From Microlunatus antarcticus (GTDB lineage Bacteria; Actinomycetota; Actinomycetes; Propionibacteriales; Propionibacteriaceae): 32,940 bases of DNA. The stretch spans positions 1 to 32,940 of the forward strand of contig NZ_JACHZG010000007.1 of NCBI RefSeq assembly GCF_014193425.1, written 5' to 3'. Both the position numbers and the translations under genes were made by a program. The notes beneath the pieces are model-generated. The model saw only the letters and a list, made by a program, of their open reading frames with translations, did not search any database and was not told where the DNA came from. Positions 1 through 7,071 of this stretch are shown here, piece by piece. Position 1 is the stretch's first letter. Each line of letters begins with the position of its first letter.

Positions 1-402
1 CTGGTCGCGGATCGTGTTGATGGCGATCAGCCCGGCGCCGGAGTTGTCGATGACGTCCGGCGGGTTGCCGGCGACGAAGCGCGGCTGCAGGGTCTGGGCG
101 ATGTTCGTGGCGGCGTCGACCTTGATCGTCGAGCCGGCCTGCTTGGTCTGCATCGCCTTGCCCGCGAACTCGGCGTACTCGATGCCGTAGCCGCCCTTGA
201 AGATGACGGCCTCGGTGGAGCTATTCGCGGCCAGGCCGAAGGGGTTCTCGGCGCTGGTCGGGCCGGCCGCCGAGCTGGTGGCGGGGTCCGGGCCGGTGCC
301 CGAGGCGGCGCAGCCGGCGAGCCCGGTGGCGGCGAGGGCGGCGGCGGCGAGGCCGCCGCGCAGGAAGTCCCGCCTGTGCAGGGACGAGAGCGAGGTGGTC
401 AT
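1..402 (-). CDS. ngcE: NgcE-like GlcNAc/chitobiose ABC transporter binding lipoprotein (3' truncated by window)
   Basis: Only the first 134 codons are inside the window. The N-terminus has a twin-arginine motif (HRRDFLRG, residues 9-16), a hydrophobic stretch and a lipobox LAGC, so the product should be exported by Tat and anchored as a lipoprotein. The mature start (ENPFGL, then AVIFKGGYG, then QTLQPRFVAGNPPD) resembles NgcE, the binding protein of the Streptomyces GlcNAc/chitobiose transporter NgcEFG, a family-1 carbohydrate-binding type. The ATG is preceded by a good GGAGG ribosome site. It lies 61 bp downstream of the SIS-domain gene and in the same direction, which suggests one transcript rpiR - SIS - ngcE with permease genes expected beyond base 1. 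The exact ligand is inferred from similarity and context. Confidence 0.75.
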   Translation of the reverse strand, partial: MTTSLSSLHRRDFLRGGLAAAALAATGLAGCAASGTGPDPATSSAAGPTSAENPFGLAANSSTEAVIFKGGYGIEYAEFAGKAMQTKQAGSTIKVDAATNIAQTLQPRFVAGNPPDVIDNSGAGLIAINTIRDQ

Positions 403-463
403 CTGAGTTCCTCCGGGTGCGTGGTGGTGGGTCGGGTCGTGCTGGCCTGGACGGTCGTACGGA

Positions 464-1225
464 TCAGGTGCCGCGGTGGATGCGGCCGGCGTAGAGCTGC
501 TCGAGCGCCGAGTTGTGCTCGTCGCCGCCGGGGATGTTCGCGGAGAGGTACAGCGGGGGCCGGCGTCCGTCGGCGGAGATGCGCTCCGAGACGCCGATGG
601 TGAGCAGCTGGGCGATGTACGCCGCGGTGATCGAGGAGACCGCGCCGACCGGGACGCCGCCGGAGAGCTCCAGCGTCGCGTCGCCGTACGGGGCGAGGTT
701 GTCGATGACGACGTCGCCGACGTCGGACAGCCGCTTGCCGCTCGGGTGCTTGAGCGGGACGGCCATGGTGTGCTCCAGCGAGGTCACGACGACCAGCGGG
801 ATGCCGTGCTCCTTCGCCAGCAGCGCCAGGCCCACGATCGAGCCGTTCACGCCGGAGTTGGACGCGATCATCAGCAGGTCGCCGGGCTGGATGCCGGACA
901 GCTCCCACAGCTCCGTCACGTTGTCCGGGTTGCGCTCGAGGCTCGACCCGCCGAGCTGGTCGGCCCCGAGGGTCCCGCGCAGGACGAGGTCGCGCAGGGC
1001 GATCTTGTTCGTGGGGATGAGGCCACCCGCGCGCCCGGCGATCTCCATGGCGAACGCCTCGGAGTGGCCGGTGCCGAAGGCGTGGATCACGCCGCCGGAC
1101 TCGATCGTGGTGGTCATCAGCTCCACGGCGGCGTCGAGGCCACCGTTCGCGGCGAGCGCGGTGATCTGGTCGAGCCGGGTGCTCACCTGGGTCGAGAAGT
1201 CGTGCACGGCCTGGGAGAAGTCCAT
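464..1225 (-). CDS. UPF0309-type SIS-domain phosphosugar protein, NagS-like
   Basis: A single SIS domain fills the protein. The phosphosugar loop FGTGHSEAFAMEIAGRAGG covers residues 50-68, and ASNSGVNG (121-128) is the second ligand loop. The late sequence RPPLYLSANIPGGDEHN is typical of the UPF0309 family (about 245-255 aa). From memory, the Streptomyces member SCO4393 was reported as a GlcNAc-6-phosphate dehydratase (NagS); other SIS proteins are isomerases or MurNAc-6-P etherases. I chose ATG 1225 (253 aa) because AAGGA lies just upstream and the length fits the family. A GTG at 1297 would overlap the rpiR stop as GTGA and add 24 low-complexity residues without a clear ribosome site. It sits between an RpiR regulator and ngcE, so a GlcNAc-6-P or MurNAc-6-P substrate is likely. 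Confidence 0.75.
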   Translation of the reverse strand: MDFSQAVHDFSTQVSTRLDQITALAANGGLDAAVELMTTTIESGGVIHAFGTGHSEAFAMEIAGRAGGLIPTNKIALRDLVLRGTLGADQLGGSSLERNPDNVTELWELSGIQPGDLLMIASNSGVNGSIVGLALLAKEHGIPLVVVTSLEHTMAVPLKHPSGKRLSDVGDVVIDNLAPYGDATLELSGGVPVGAVSSITAAYIAQLLTIGVSERISADGRRPPLYLSANIPGGDEHNSALEQLYAGRIHRGT

Positions 1226-1293
1226 CGCGTTCCTTGCGTCGGTGTTCGGGTCGGTCTTCGGGCCGGCAGCGCCGGTGGTCGGGCGGAGGTCGG

Positions 1294-2220
1294 TCACGTG
1301 TGCCGCCGGGGTCGGCGGTGGGAGGCCACGGCCAGGGCGGAGGCCGCGAGCTTGTCGCTCGAGCGGTCGAAGTCCTCCTGGGCGACCAGGAGGTAGAGCA
1401 GGTCCAGCACGAGCAGCTGGCCGTGCTTGGCCGAGAGGTCGTCGGGCTGCAGCGCCCGCTCGTAGACCGAGGTGACGATGCTCCGGTCGGCGAGCTCGTC
1501 GAGCGGCGACCCGGGGTTGTTCGTGATGGCGACGGTGAAGGCGCCCGCGCGGCCCGCCTCCGCCAGCATCTCGATCGTCTCCTCGGTGCGGCCCGTCGTC
1601 GAGATGCCGATGGCGACCGTGCCGGCGTCCTGGATGGCGGCGCTCACCAGCCCGAGGTGCGCGTCGGCCCAGGCGAAGGCCGTGACCCCGACCCGGTAGA
1701 GCCGGCCCTGGAGCTCCTCGGCCAGCATCGCGCTGCCGCCCACCCCGTACACGTCGACCTGCCGGCTGCGCGCGATCCGGCCCGACACCTCGCTCATCAC
1801 GCCGAGGTCGATCGCGGACGTCGCCTCGCGCAGCGACCGCGTGTGGCTGCCGATGAGGCGCGCGAGCAGCTCCTCGGGGGTGTCGTCAGGACCGAACTCG
1901 CGGCCGATCTCGTTGGCCCACGACTCCCGGGCCGTGCTGCGGCCGACGTCGGTGGCGATCCCCACCCGCAGCTCGACGTAGCCGGCGTAGCCGACCATCC
2001 GGCAGAATCGCGTGACGCTCGCGGCGGACGTCCCGGCCTGCTCGGCCAGCTCGCCGATCGACAGGGTCAGCGGCGCCTGGGGGTGCAGGATCAGGTAGTC
2101 GGCGACGCGGGCGAGCGCGGCGGGCATGTCGGGCTGCAGCGCCACGATGCGGTCGACGACCGCCCGTGACTGCTCGCGCGTCTGCGCGGCCCGCTCCGAC
2201 GTGAGAATGAGTATCGCCAA
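1294..2220 (-). CDS. MurR/RpiR family transcriptional regulator (HTH + SIS)
   Basis: This 308-aa protein has the RpiR layout. An N-terminal helix-turn-helix region (about 22-100) contains SIGELAEQAGTSAASVTRFC, and a C-terminal SIS domain (about 145-275) contains VYGVGGSAMLAEEL and GISTTGRTEETIE for binding a phosphorylated sugar. The start is TTG 2220, set off by GGGGA a few bases upstream; the next in-frame starts (GTG 2145, ATG 2127) would cut into the HTH domain. It precedes the SIS/NagS-like gene and ngcE and is the probable local sensor of an amino-sugar phosphate. An inverted repeat around its start (2199-2251) is a plausible autoregulatory operator. The ligand is inferred, not seen. 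Confidence 0.88.
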   Translation of the reverse strand: MAILILTSERAAQTREQSRAVVDRIVALQPDMPAALARVADYLILHPQAPLTLSIGELAEQAGTSAASVTRFCRMVGYAGYVELRVGIATDVGRSTARESWANEIGREFGPDDTPEELLARLIGSHTRSLREATSAIDLGVMSEVSGRIARSRQVDVYGVGGSAMLAEELQGRLYRVGVTAFAWADAHLGLVSAAIQDAGTVAIGISTTGRTEETIEMLAEAGRAGAFTVAITNNPGSPLDELADRSIVTSVYERALQPDDLSAKHGQLLVLDLLYLLVAQEDFDRSSDKLAASALAVASHRRPRRHT

Positions 2221-2251
2221 CTTCCCCGAAGACTGAAATTCGCTCTCACGT
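2199..2251. promoter_or_regulatory. Candidate RpiR operator: inverted repeat ACGTGAGA...TCTCACGT
   Basis: Perfect 8-bp arms ACGTGAGA (2199-2206) and TCTCACGT (2244-2251) are 45 bp apart centre to centre. Similarity runs past the arms: reading inward, each half has the form ACGTGAGA, two free bases, GA, then a T-rich stretch. The pair brackets the rpiR start codon and ribosome site, where an autoregulator could act. That RpiR binds here is inference. Confidence 0.45.
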
Positions 2252-2322
2252 TAACGCGCGGTTCAGCCACGGGCAACCACCTGGCCATGTCGCCACGCGA
2301 CCGCAACACAACCGCAACGCGG

Positions 2323-3114
2323 TCAGGCGGGCCGTTCGTCGGGTGCGGGGTGGAGGCGGGGGACGTCGCTCAGCAGCCGCCGGGTGTACTCGTGCCACGG
2401 CGCGAAGATGACGTCCTCCGCGGGCCCCTGCTCGACCATGACCCCGTGCTCCATGACCAGCACCCGGTCGGCGACGTAGCAGGCCTGGCCGATGTCGTGG
2501 GTGATGAAGAGGACGGTCATCCCGAGCTGGTCGCGCAGGTCGGTGAGCACGTTGAGCACGTTGACCCGGAGCGACGCGTCGAGCATGGAGGTGGCCTCGT
2601 CGGCGACCAGCAGCTTGGGCCGCATCATCAGGGCCCGCGCGATCATCACGCGCTGCCGCTGACCGCCGGACAGCTCGTGCGGGAAGCGGTCGAGCACGTC
2701 GGCGGGGTCGAGCCCGACGTGGCCGAGCGACTCCTCCAGCCGCTCCTGGCCGACCGCCCGGTCGAGCAGCCGGCTCGAACGGGCCAGCAGCCGACGCACG
2801 GTGAAGAACTGGTTGAAGGCCGAGAACGGGTCCTGGAAGACCGCCTGCACGTCCTTCCAGTACGCGGTCCGGGCGCGGCCGCGCATCCGCGTCACGTCGG
2901 CGCCGCGGAAGGTCATGGACCCCGACGTCACCGGCGTCAGCCCCAGGACCATCCGGGCCAGCGTCGACTTGCCCGAGCCGCTCTCCCCCACGACCGTGAC
3001 GACCTCGTTCTCGGCCAGGGAGAAGGAGACGTCCTTGACCGCCTCGACCGCGTCCCGGCCGTGGCCGAACGTCTTCGACACGCCCTGCGCGACGAAGACG
3101 TCGTCCCCGCTCAC
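2323..3114 (-). CDS. Dpp/Opp-type ABC transporter ATP-binding protein (DppF-like)
   Basis: The 263-aa protein is one ABC ATPase domain. Walker A GESGSGKST is at 43-51, the signature LSGGQRQR at 148-155, Walker B LLVADEATSMLD at 168-179 and the switch histidine in ITHD near 206. Walker B has DEATS in place of the usual DEPTS; the acidic pair is intact. The GTG start overlaps the stop of the dppD-like gene (GTGA, 3111-3114), so the two are translationally coupled. It is the last gene of the operon MOSC - B - C - D - F and would form the ATPase heterodimer with the DppD-like subunit. Oligopeptide-type transporters also carry oligosaccharides; the context here suggests chito-oligosaccharides or muropeptides. 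Confidence 0.9.
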   Translation of the reverse strand: MSGDDVFVAQGVSKTFGHGRDAVEAVKDVSFSLAENEVVTVVGESGSGKSTLARMVLGLTPVTSGSMTFRGADVTRMRGRARTAYWKDVQAVFQDPFSAFNQFFTVRRLLARSSRLLDRAVGQERLEESLGHVGLDPADVLDRFPHELSGGQRQRVMIARALMMRPKLLVADEATSMLDASLRVNVLNVLTDLRDQLGMTVLFITHDIGQACYVADRVLVMEHGVMVEQGPAEDVIFAPWHEYTRRLLSDVPRLHPAPDERPA

Positions 3115-4124
3115 GCAGTCACCGCCGCGAGGGGCACGGGCTCCCCGGGGTGCTTGGCCGCCCAGAAGCACGCGGAGTAGCGCAGGTCGCCCCCGACGTG
3201 CGGCGGCTCGGTCGTCGCGCACTCGTCGTACGCGACCCCGCAGCGCGGGTGGAACCGGCAGCCCGACGGGGGGTTCGCCAGGCTGGGCGGCGAGCCGGGG
3301 ATGCCGTTCACGCGCATCGAGCGGAAGCGCGGCTCGGGCACCAGCACGGCGCCGAGCAGGGCCGCGGAGTAGGGGTGGCGGGGTGCGTCGGTGATCGAGG
3401 CCGCGTCGCCCACCTCGACGATCTTGCCCGCGTACATGATCGCGATCCGGTCGCTCACCGTGCGCAGCACCGGGAGGTCGTGGGTGACGAAGACGACGCC
3501 GCCCATGATCTTCTGCTCCAGCATGTGCAGCAGCATCTCGATCAGGGCCTTCTGCGACGACACGTCGAGGGCGGAGGTCGGTTCGTCGGCGATCAGCAGC
3601 CGCGGGTTCAGCAGGGTCGAGATGACCGTGACCGTGCGCTGCTTCATGCCGCCCGAGAGCTGGTGGGGGTAGGAGTCGAGGACCCGGACGGGCAGGTCCA
3701 GCGACCGCAGCCGGTCCCGGGCCCGGTCCAGCGCCTCGTCGGGCTTGACGCTGCGGTCGTGCGCGCGGACGACGTCGACGACGAGGTCGCGCACCCGCAT
3801 GGTCGGGCTGATCGAGCTCATCGCGCCCTGCGGCAGCAGGGAGACGACCGAGCCCCGCCAGGTGCGCGGGATCTTGCTGCGGGCGCCCAGCTCCTGGCGC
3901 TGCCCGTCGATCTCGAGGGTGCCGCTCTCGACGTGCAGCGGGGGGCGGGTGGTGAGCGACAGGATCGCGCCGAGGGTCGACTTGCCGCAGCCGGACTCCC
4001 CCGCGACACCGAGCACCTCGCCCTCGTCGAGGTGGACGCTGACGCCGTCGACGGCGAAGACCTGACGGCCGTCGGGCGTGCGGTACGCCGCGCGCAGGTT
4101 CTCGGCGTCGAGCAGCCTGGTCAA
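3111..4124 (-). CDS. Dpp/Opp-type ABC transporter ATP-binding protein (DppD-like)
   Basis: A 337-aa ABC ATPase with Walker A GESGCGKST (42-50), signature LSGGMKQR (156-163), Walker B LLIADEPTSALD (176-187) and the H-loop in VTHD. After about residue 270 comes the oligopeptide-ABC C-terminal region with a cysteine cluster (GCRFHPRC, then DEC, then SACF) as in DppD/OppD proteins, where an iron-sulphur site has been proposed. The start is TTG 4124, seven bases after a perfect GGAGG; it overlaps the dppC-like stop (TTGA). Longer upstream starts would run through the permease gene and are not credible. It pairs with the 263-aa ATPase downstream. Confidence 0.9.
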   Translation of the reverse strand: MTRLLDAENLRAAYRTPDGRQVFAVDGVSVHLDEGEVLGVAGESGCGKSTLGAILSLTTRPPLHVESGTLEIDGQRQELGARSKIPRTWRGSVVSLLPQGAMSSISPTMRVRDLVVDVVRAHDRSVKPDEALDRARDRLRSLDLPVRVLDSYPHQLSGGMKQRTVTVISTLLNPRLLIADEPTSALDVSSQKALIEMLLHMLEQKIMGGVVFVTHDLPVLRTVSDRIAIMYAGKIVEVGDAASITDAPRHPYSAALLGAVLVPEPRFRSMRVNGIPGSPPSLANPPSGCRFHPRCGVAYDECATTEPPHVGGDLRYSACFWAAKHPGEPVPLAAVTA

Positions 4125-5068
4125 CGGCCACCTCCGGTGACCGCGTGGACGGGCGTCTCGACCATCGCCGTCGCCCCGACCGGCACGGGTGCCTCGGTCG
4201 GCGCGACCGCCAGGCCGCCCTTGCGGCGGGCCAGGCGACCCCGCCGCAGCCGGGGGTTGAAGACCTCGTCGAGGCTCGACTGCAGCAGCAGCAGCGAGAA
4301 GGCGATCAGCGTGAGCATCGCCGTCGGCGGCAGGAACGCCCACCAGGCGCCGGTCCGCACCGAGCCCCACTGCAGCGCCCAGTAGAGCATCATGCCCAGG
4401 CTCGTCGTGCCGGACGGACCGAGCCCGAGCAGGCTCAGCGCCGCCTCGGCCAGGATCGCGCCGGACACCTGCAGGACGAAGGCCATGACGACGTAGCTGA
4501 GGAGGTAGGGCAGCACGTCGCGGGCGAGGATCGAGACCCACGACGCCCCCGACAGCCGGGCCACGTCGATGTGCTCGCGCGCGCGGATGCTGCTCGACTG
4601 CGCCCGGATCGAGCGCGCCATCCAGGGCCACGAGGTGATCCCGATGATCAGCGCCAGGGCCAGCGAGCTGCGGTTGTTGAGCGCGATGCCGAGCAGGATG
4701 ATCAGCACGATGGAGGGGATGGCGAGGGCGACGTTCGTGACACCGGCGATGACGTCGTCGACCACGCCGCCCTGGTAGCCCGCGACGAGGCCGAGGACGA
4801 GGCCGATGGCGCTGGCGATGAGCCCGGCGACGAGGCCCACGACCAGCGACGTCCGGGTGCCGTAGACCAGGTTGGCCAGCACGCTCTGGCCTTCGTTGTC
4901 GGTGCCGAGGAGCGTCGCCAGCCCACCGCCCGGCGGGTCGTACAGGCCCCCGATCACGGCGTCGGGGTCGGTCGAGACGAGGAGCGGGCCGATCAGCCCG
5001 ACCACGAGCGTGAAGGCCACGAGCCCGGCGGCGACCCAGAAGCGGGGGGTCAGGTTGACCGTCTTCAT
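4121..5068 (-). CDS. Dpp/Opp-type ABC transporter permease (DppC-like)
   Basis: A 315-aa membrane protein. One hydrophobic helix near residues 10-30 is followed by the hallmark DppC segment GTDNEGQSVLANLVYGTRTS, then about five more membrane helices. The cytoplasmic loop LSGASWVSILARDVLPYLL (EAA loop) contacts the ATPases. It ends with a tail of roughly 40 residues, rich in Ala, Val and Pro, beyond the usual DEVFNPRLRR end of the family. The ATG overlaps the dppB-like stop as ATGA (5065-5068). It forms the translocation pore with the DppB-like permease. Confidence 0.92.
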   Translation of the reverse strand: MKTVNLTPRFWVAAGLVAFTLVVGLIGPLLVSTDPDAVIGGLYDPPGGGLATLLGTDNEGQSVLANLVYGTRTSLVVGLVAGLIASAIGLVLGLVAGYQGGVVDDVIAGVTNVALAIPSIVLIILLGIALNNRSSLALALIIGITSWPWMARSIRAQSSSIRAREHIDVARLSGASWVSILARDVLPYLLSYVVMAFVLQVSGAILAEAALSLLGLGPSGTTSLGMMLYWALQWGSVRTGAWWAFLPPTAMLTLIAFSLLLLQSSLDEVFNPRLRRGRLARRKGGLAVAPTEAPVPVGATAMVETPVHAVTGGGR

Positions 5069-6075
5069 CGTTCTCCAGCCTGTGCGGCGCGGATCCGGGG
5101 GTCGATCAGGCCGTTGACGATGTCGACGGCGAAGTTCGCCAGGAGCACGGCGATCGTGATGATCAGCGTCACGGCGGAGATCACGGGGTAGTCGACCTGG
5201 CCGATCGCGTTGAACAGCAGCGTCCCGACACCCGGGTAGGAGAACACGAGCTCCGTGACGAGGGCACCGCCGACCAGGCCGCTGATCGACAGCGCCAGGC
5301 CGGTGACCTGGGGCAGCATCGCGTTGCGGAAGACGTACCGGGTGATCCGGTTGTCGCTCAGCCCGAGGCCCCGGCCGTAGTTGACGTAGTCGGCGCCGAG
5401 CTCGTAGATGGCCATCGAGCGCATGCCGACCGCCTGGCCGCCGATGAACACGACGACCAGGGACCAGAACGGCAGCCAGAAGTAGGTGATGGCGTCGCCG
5501 AAGAACGTGAGGGTGAGCTCGGGGCTGAGCCCGAACGAGTACGCCCCGCCGATCGGCAGGATGCCCATCTGCACGCCCACGATGAAGAGCAGCAGGATGG
5601 CCAGGCAGTAGTACGGGATCGAGGTCGCGAACAGCGAGGTGACGAACGCCCCGCGGTCGAACCAGCCGCCGCGGAACGCGGCGACCGCACCGAGAACGTT
5701 CCCCACGACCCAGCCGATGAGGATCGCGGGCACCTGGAGGACGACGCTCCACGGCAGCGCCTGGCCGACGAGGGTGTTGACCGAGGCCGGGTACTGGGCG
5801 AAGGACGTGCCGAGGTCCCCGTGCACGAGGTGGCTCAGGTAGATGAAGAACTGCTCCCACACCGGCTTGTCGAGGCCGAACTCGCGGTTGTAGTTCTCGT
5901 AGATCATCCGGAGCTGGTCGCCGCCGACCCCGCCGCCGCGGGACAGGTTGCTGACGATCGAGTCGACCGGGTTGCCGGGGATCAGCCGCGGCAGGAAGAA
6001 GTTGAGCAGCAGGGCCACGACGAGCGTGCCGAGGAACCAGAGCACCCGTCGGCCGAGGTAGCGCGTGAGGCCCAT
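5065..6075 (-). CDS. Dpp/Opp-type ABC transporter permease (DppB-like)
   Basis: A 336-aa membrane protein with the typical DppB start: a basic segment RYLGRRVLW, the first membrane helix, then FFLPRLIPGNPVDSI. The loop GLGLSDNRITRYVFRNAMLP is the EAA-type contact with the ATPase, and it ends in the conserved DPRIR. The ATG lies one base after the stop of the MOSC gene. The order B - C - D - F with 4-bp overlaps between successive genes marks a single transcript; the matching binding protein is divergent at 7072-8871. Confidence 0.92.
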   Translation of the reverse strand: MGLTRYLGRRVLWFLGTLVVALLLNFFLPRLIPGNPVDSIVSNLSRGGGVGGDQLRMIYENYNREFGLDKPVWEQFFIYLSHLVHGDLGTSFAQYPASVNTLVGQALPWSVVLQVPAILIGWVVGNVLGAVAAFRGGWFDRGAFVTSLFATSIPYYCLAILLLFIVGVQMGILPIGGAYSFGLSPELTLTFFGDAITYFWLPFWSLVVVFIGGQAVGMRSMAIYELGADYVNYGRGLGLSDNRITRYVFRNAMLPQVTGLALSISGLVGGALVTELVFSYPGVGTLLFNAIGQVDYPVISAVTLIITIAVLLANFAVDIVNGLIDPRIRAAQAGER

Positions 6076-6076
6076 G

Positions 6077-6817
6077 TCAGCTGCTCGCGACCTCGACCGC
6101 GGCGGGACGGTCCCGCCCCACGCGCGTGTCCTCCTCGTGCCAGACCGTGCGGTGCTCGGCCCAGGTGCGCCAGTGCGCGGCCAGCTCGGGGGTCTCGAAG
6201 ATGGCCGTCAGCTCCTTCACCTCGCGGTAGTAGATCCGGTTGATGTCGGCGGCGGTCACGCCGTGCGCCGGCGGCGCGCCGAGCGTGATCGTGTCACCCG
6301 CCTGCAGCACGCCCTCCTCGAGGATCCGCAGCAGCACCCCCGGACGGCGCGACGCCGCCGCGCGACGCGGGAAGCCGGGGTCGCCCATCTTCAGCCCGAG
6401 CTTCCAGCACGGCGTGCGCGGCTCGGTCACCTGCAGGAGGGCCGTCCCGACCCGCCAGGTCTGGCCGATGACGGCGTTGGTGAGGTCGAGGCCGGCGGTG
6501 GTGAGGTTCTCCCCGAACAGGCCGTTCGGCAGCGCGTGGCCGAGCTCGGCCTCCCACCAGTCCAGGTCCTCCCGGGCGTACGCGTAGACGGCCTTGTCGG
6601 CGCCGCCGTGGCTCTTGCGGTCGGACTGGTCGTCGCCCGCGAGGTTGTGCCCGCGCACCGGCACCGGTCCGGCGACGGGGTCCTTGAAGATGCTCGTCAC
6701 GACCTCGCGGCCGAGCCAGGTGTACGGCTTCGGCCCGCCCACCTGCACGGTGAGGACCGCACCCGGGGCGGGCCGGGCCGGCTCTGCGGTCGGGTCGAGG
6801 GACATCTCCGGGGACAT
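6077..6817 (-). CDS. MOSC domain protein (YiiM-like)
   Basis: A 246-aa soluble protein without a signal peptide. The MOSC domain (about 50-180) shows RGHNLAGDDQSDRKSHGGADKAVYAYAREDL and FGENLTTAGLD, followed by TEPRTPCWKLGLKM with the conserved cysteine, and then a C-terminal segment like the YiiM 3-alpha region. MOSC domains bind molybdenum cofactor or handle sulphur-containing and N-hydroxylated compounds; YiiM gives resistance to 6-N-hydroxylaminopurine. I chose ATG 6817 because GGTGG precedes it; a second ATG at 6805 has a ribosome-like GGAG only directly against it. It is the first gene of the minus-strand transporter operon, one base ahead of the dppB-like gene. Why it sits there is not clear from the sequence. 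Confidence 0.82.
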   Translation of the reverse strand: MSPEMSLDPTAEPARPAPGAVLTVQVGGPKPYTWLGREVVTSIFKDPVAGPVPVRGHNLAGDDQSDRKSHGGADKAVYAYAREDLDWWEAELGHALPNGLFGENLTTAGLDLTNAVIGQTWRVGTALLQVTEPRTPCWKLGLKMGDPGFPRRAAASRRPGVLLRILEEGVLQAGDTITLGAPPAHGVTAADINRIYYREVKELTAIFETPELAAHWRTWAEHRTVWHEEDTRVGRDRPAAVEVASS

Positions 6818-6943
6818 GCAGCCACCTTCGTGGGCCTTCGCGGGGCGCCCCCGGCGATCACGTCCTGCTGGCGGGTGCGTCCCCCGCCGCTGCTGTGACG
6901 GACACCGTGGCACAGCCGACCGCGTGGACGCCAGACCCGATGT

Positions 6944-6972
6944 GACCAATCTGCTAACGATTAGACCAATCT
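6944..6972. promoter_or_regulatory. Direct repeat GACCAATCT, 20-bp period
   Basis: GACCAATCT occurs exactly at 6944-6952 and 6964-6972. The 20-bp period, two helix turns, puts both copies on the same face of the DNA, as expected for a regulator binding in tandem. The second copy extends to TAGACCA, which also equals half of the DasR (GlcNAc regulator) consensus TGGTCTAGACCA, but the other half is poor. Confidence 0.4.
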
Positions 6973-6974
6973 CT

Positions 6975-6990
6975 TGTGACGTGTGTCACG
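6975..6990. promoter_or_regulatory. Crp/GlxR-like binding site
   Basis: TGTGA-N6-TCACG matches the Crp-family consensus TGTGA-N6-TCACA in nine of ten defined bases. It lies 82 bp upstream of the binding-protein start codon, a usual range for activation. Cyclic-AMP control of a sugar-uptake gene would make sense; actual binding is inference. Confidence 0.45.
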
Positions 6991-7071
6991 GGTCACCATC
7001 CTGGTTCTGGGGCATATGGTCTCCGACTAACGACGTGGGCTCGCCAGGAGCCATCTCGGGAGGGACTTCCC

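Larger units (their letters stand above)
6818..7071. promoter_or_regulatory. Divergent control region between MOSC-transporter operon and binding protein
   Basis: This 254-bp gap has no gene and is AT-richer than its surroundings over about 6940-7020. It must hold promoters for both directions. Candidate sites inside it are listed separately: a direct repeat at 6944-6972 and a Crp-like palindrome at 6975-6990. I could not fix convincing -35/-10 pairs. Confidence 0.6.

Noticed and set aside
1226-1297. N-terminal extension of the SIS protein from GTG 1297
   Set aside because: The overlap with the rpiR stop is attractive, but the residues are low complexity, exceed the family length and lack a ribosome site, while ATG 1225 has one.
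6958-6972. DasR binding site
   Set aside because: Only the TAGACCA half matches the consensus; the other half fails, and no dasR is in the window. Kept only as a remark under the direct repeat.
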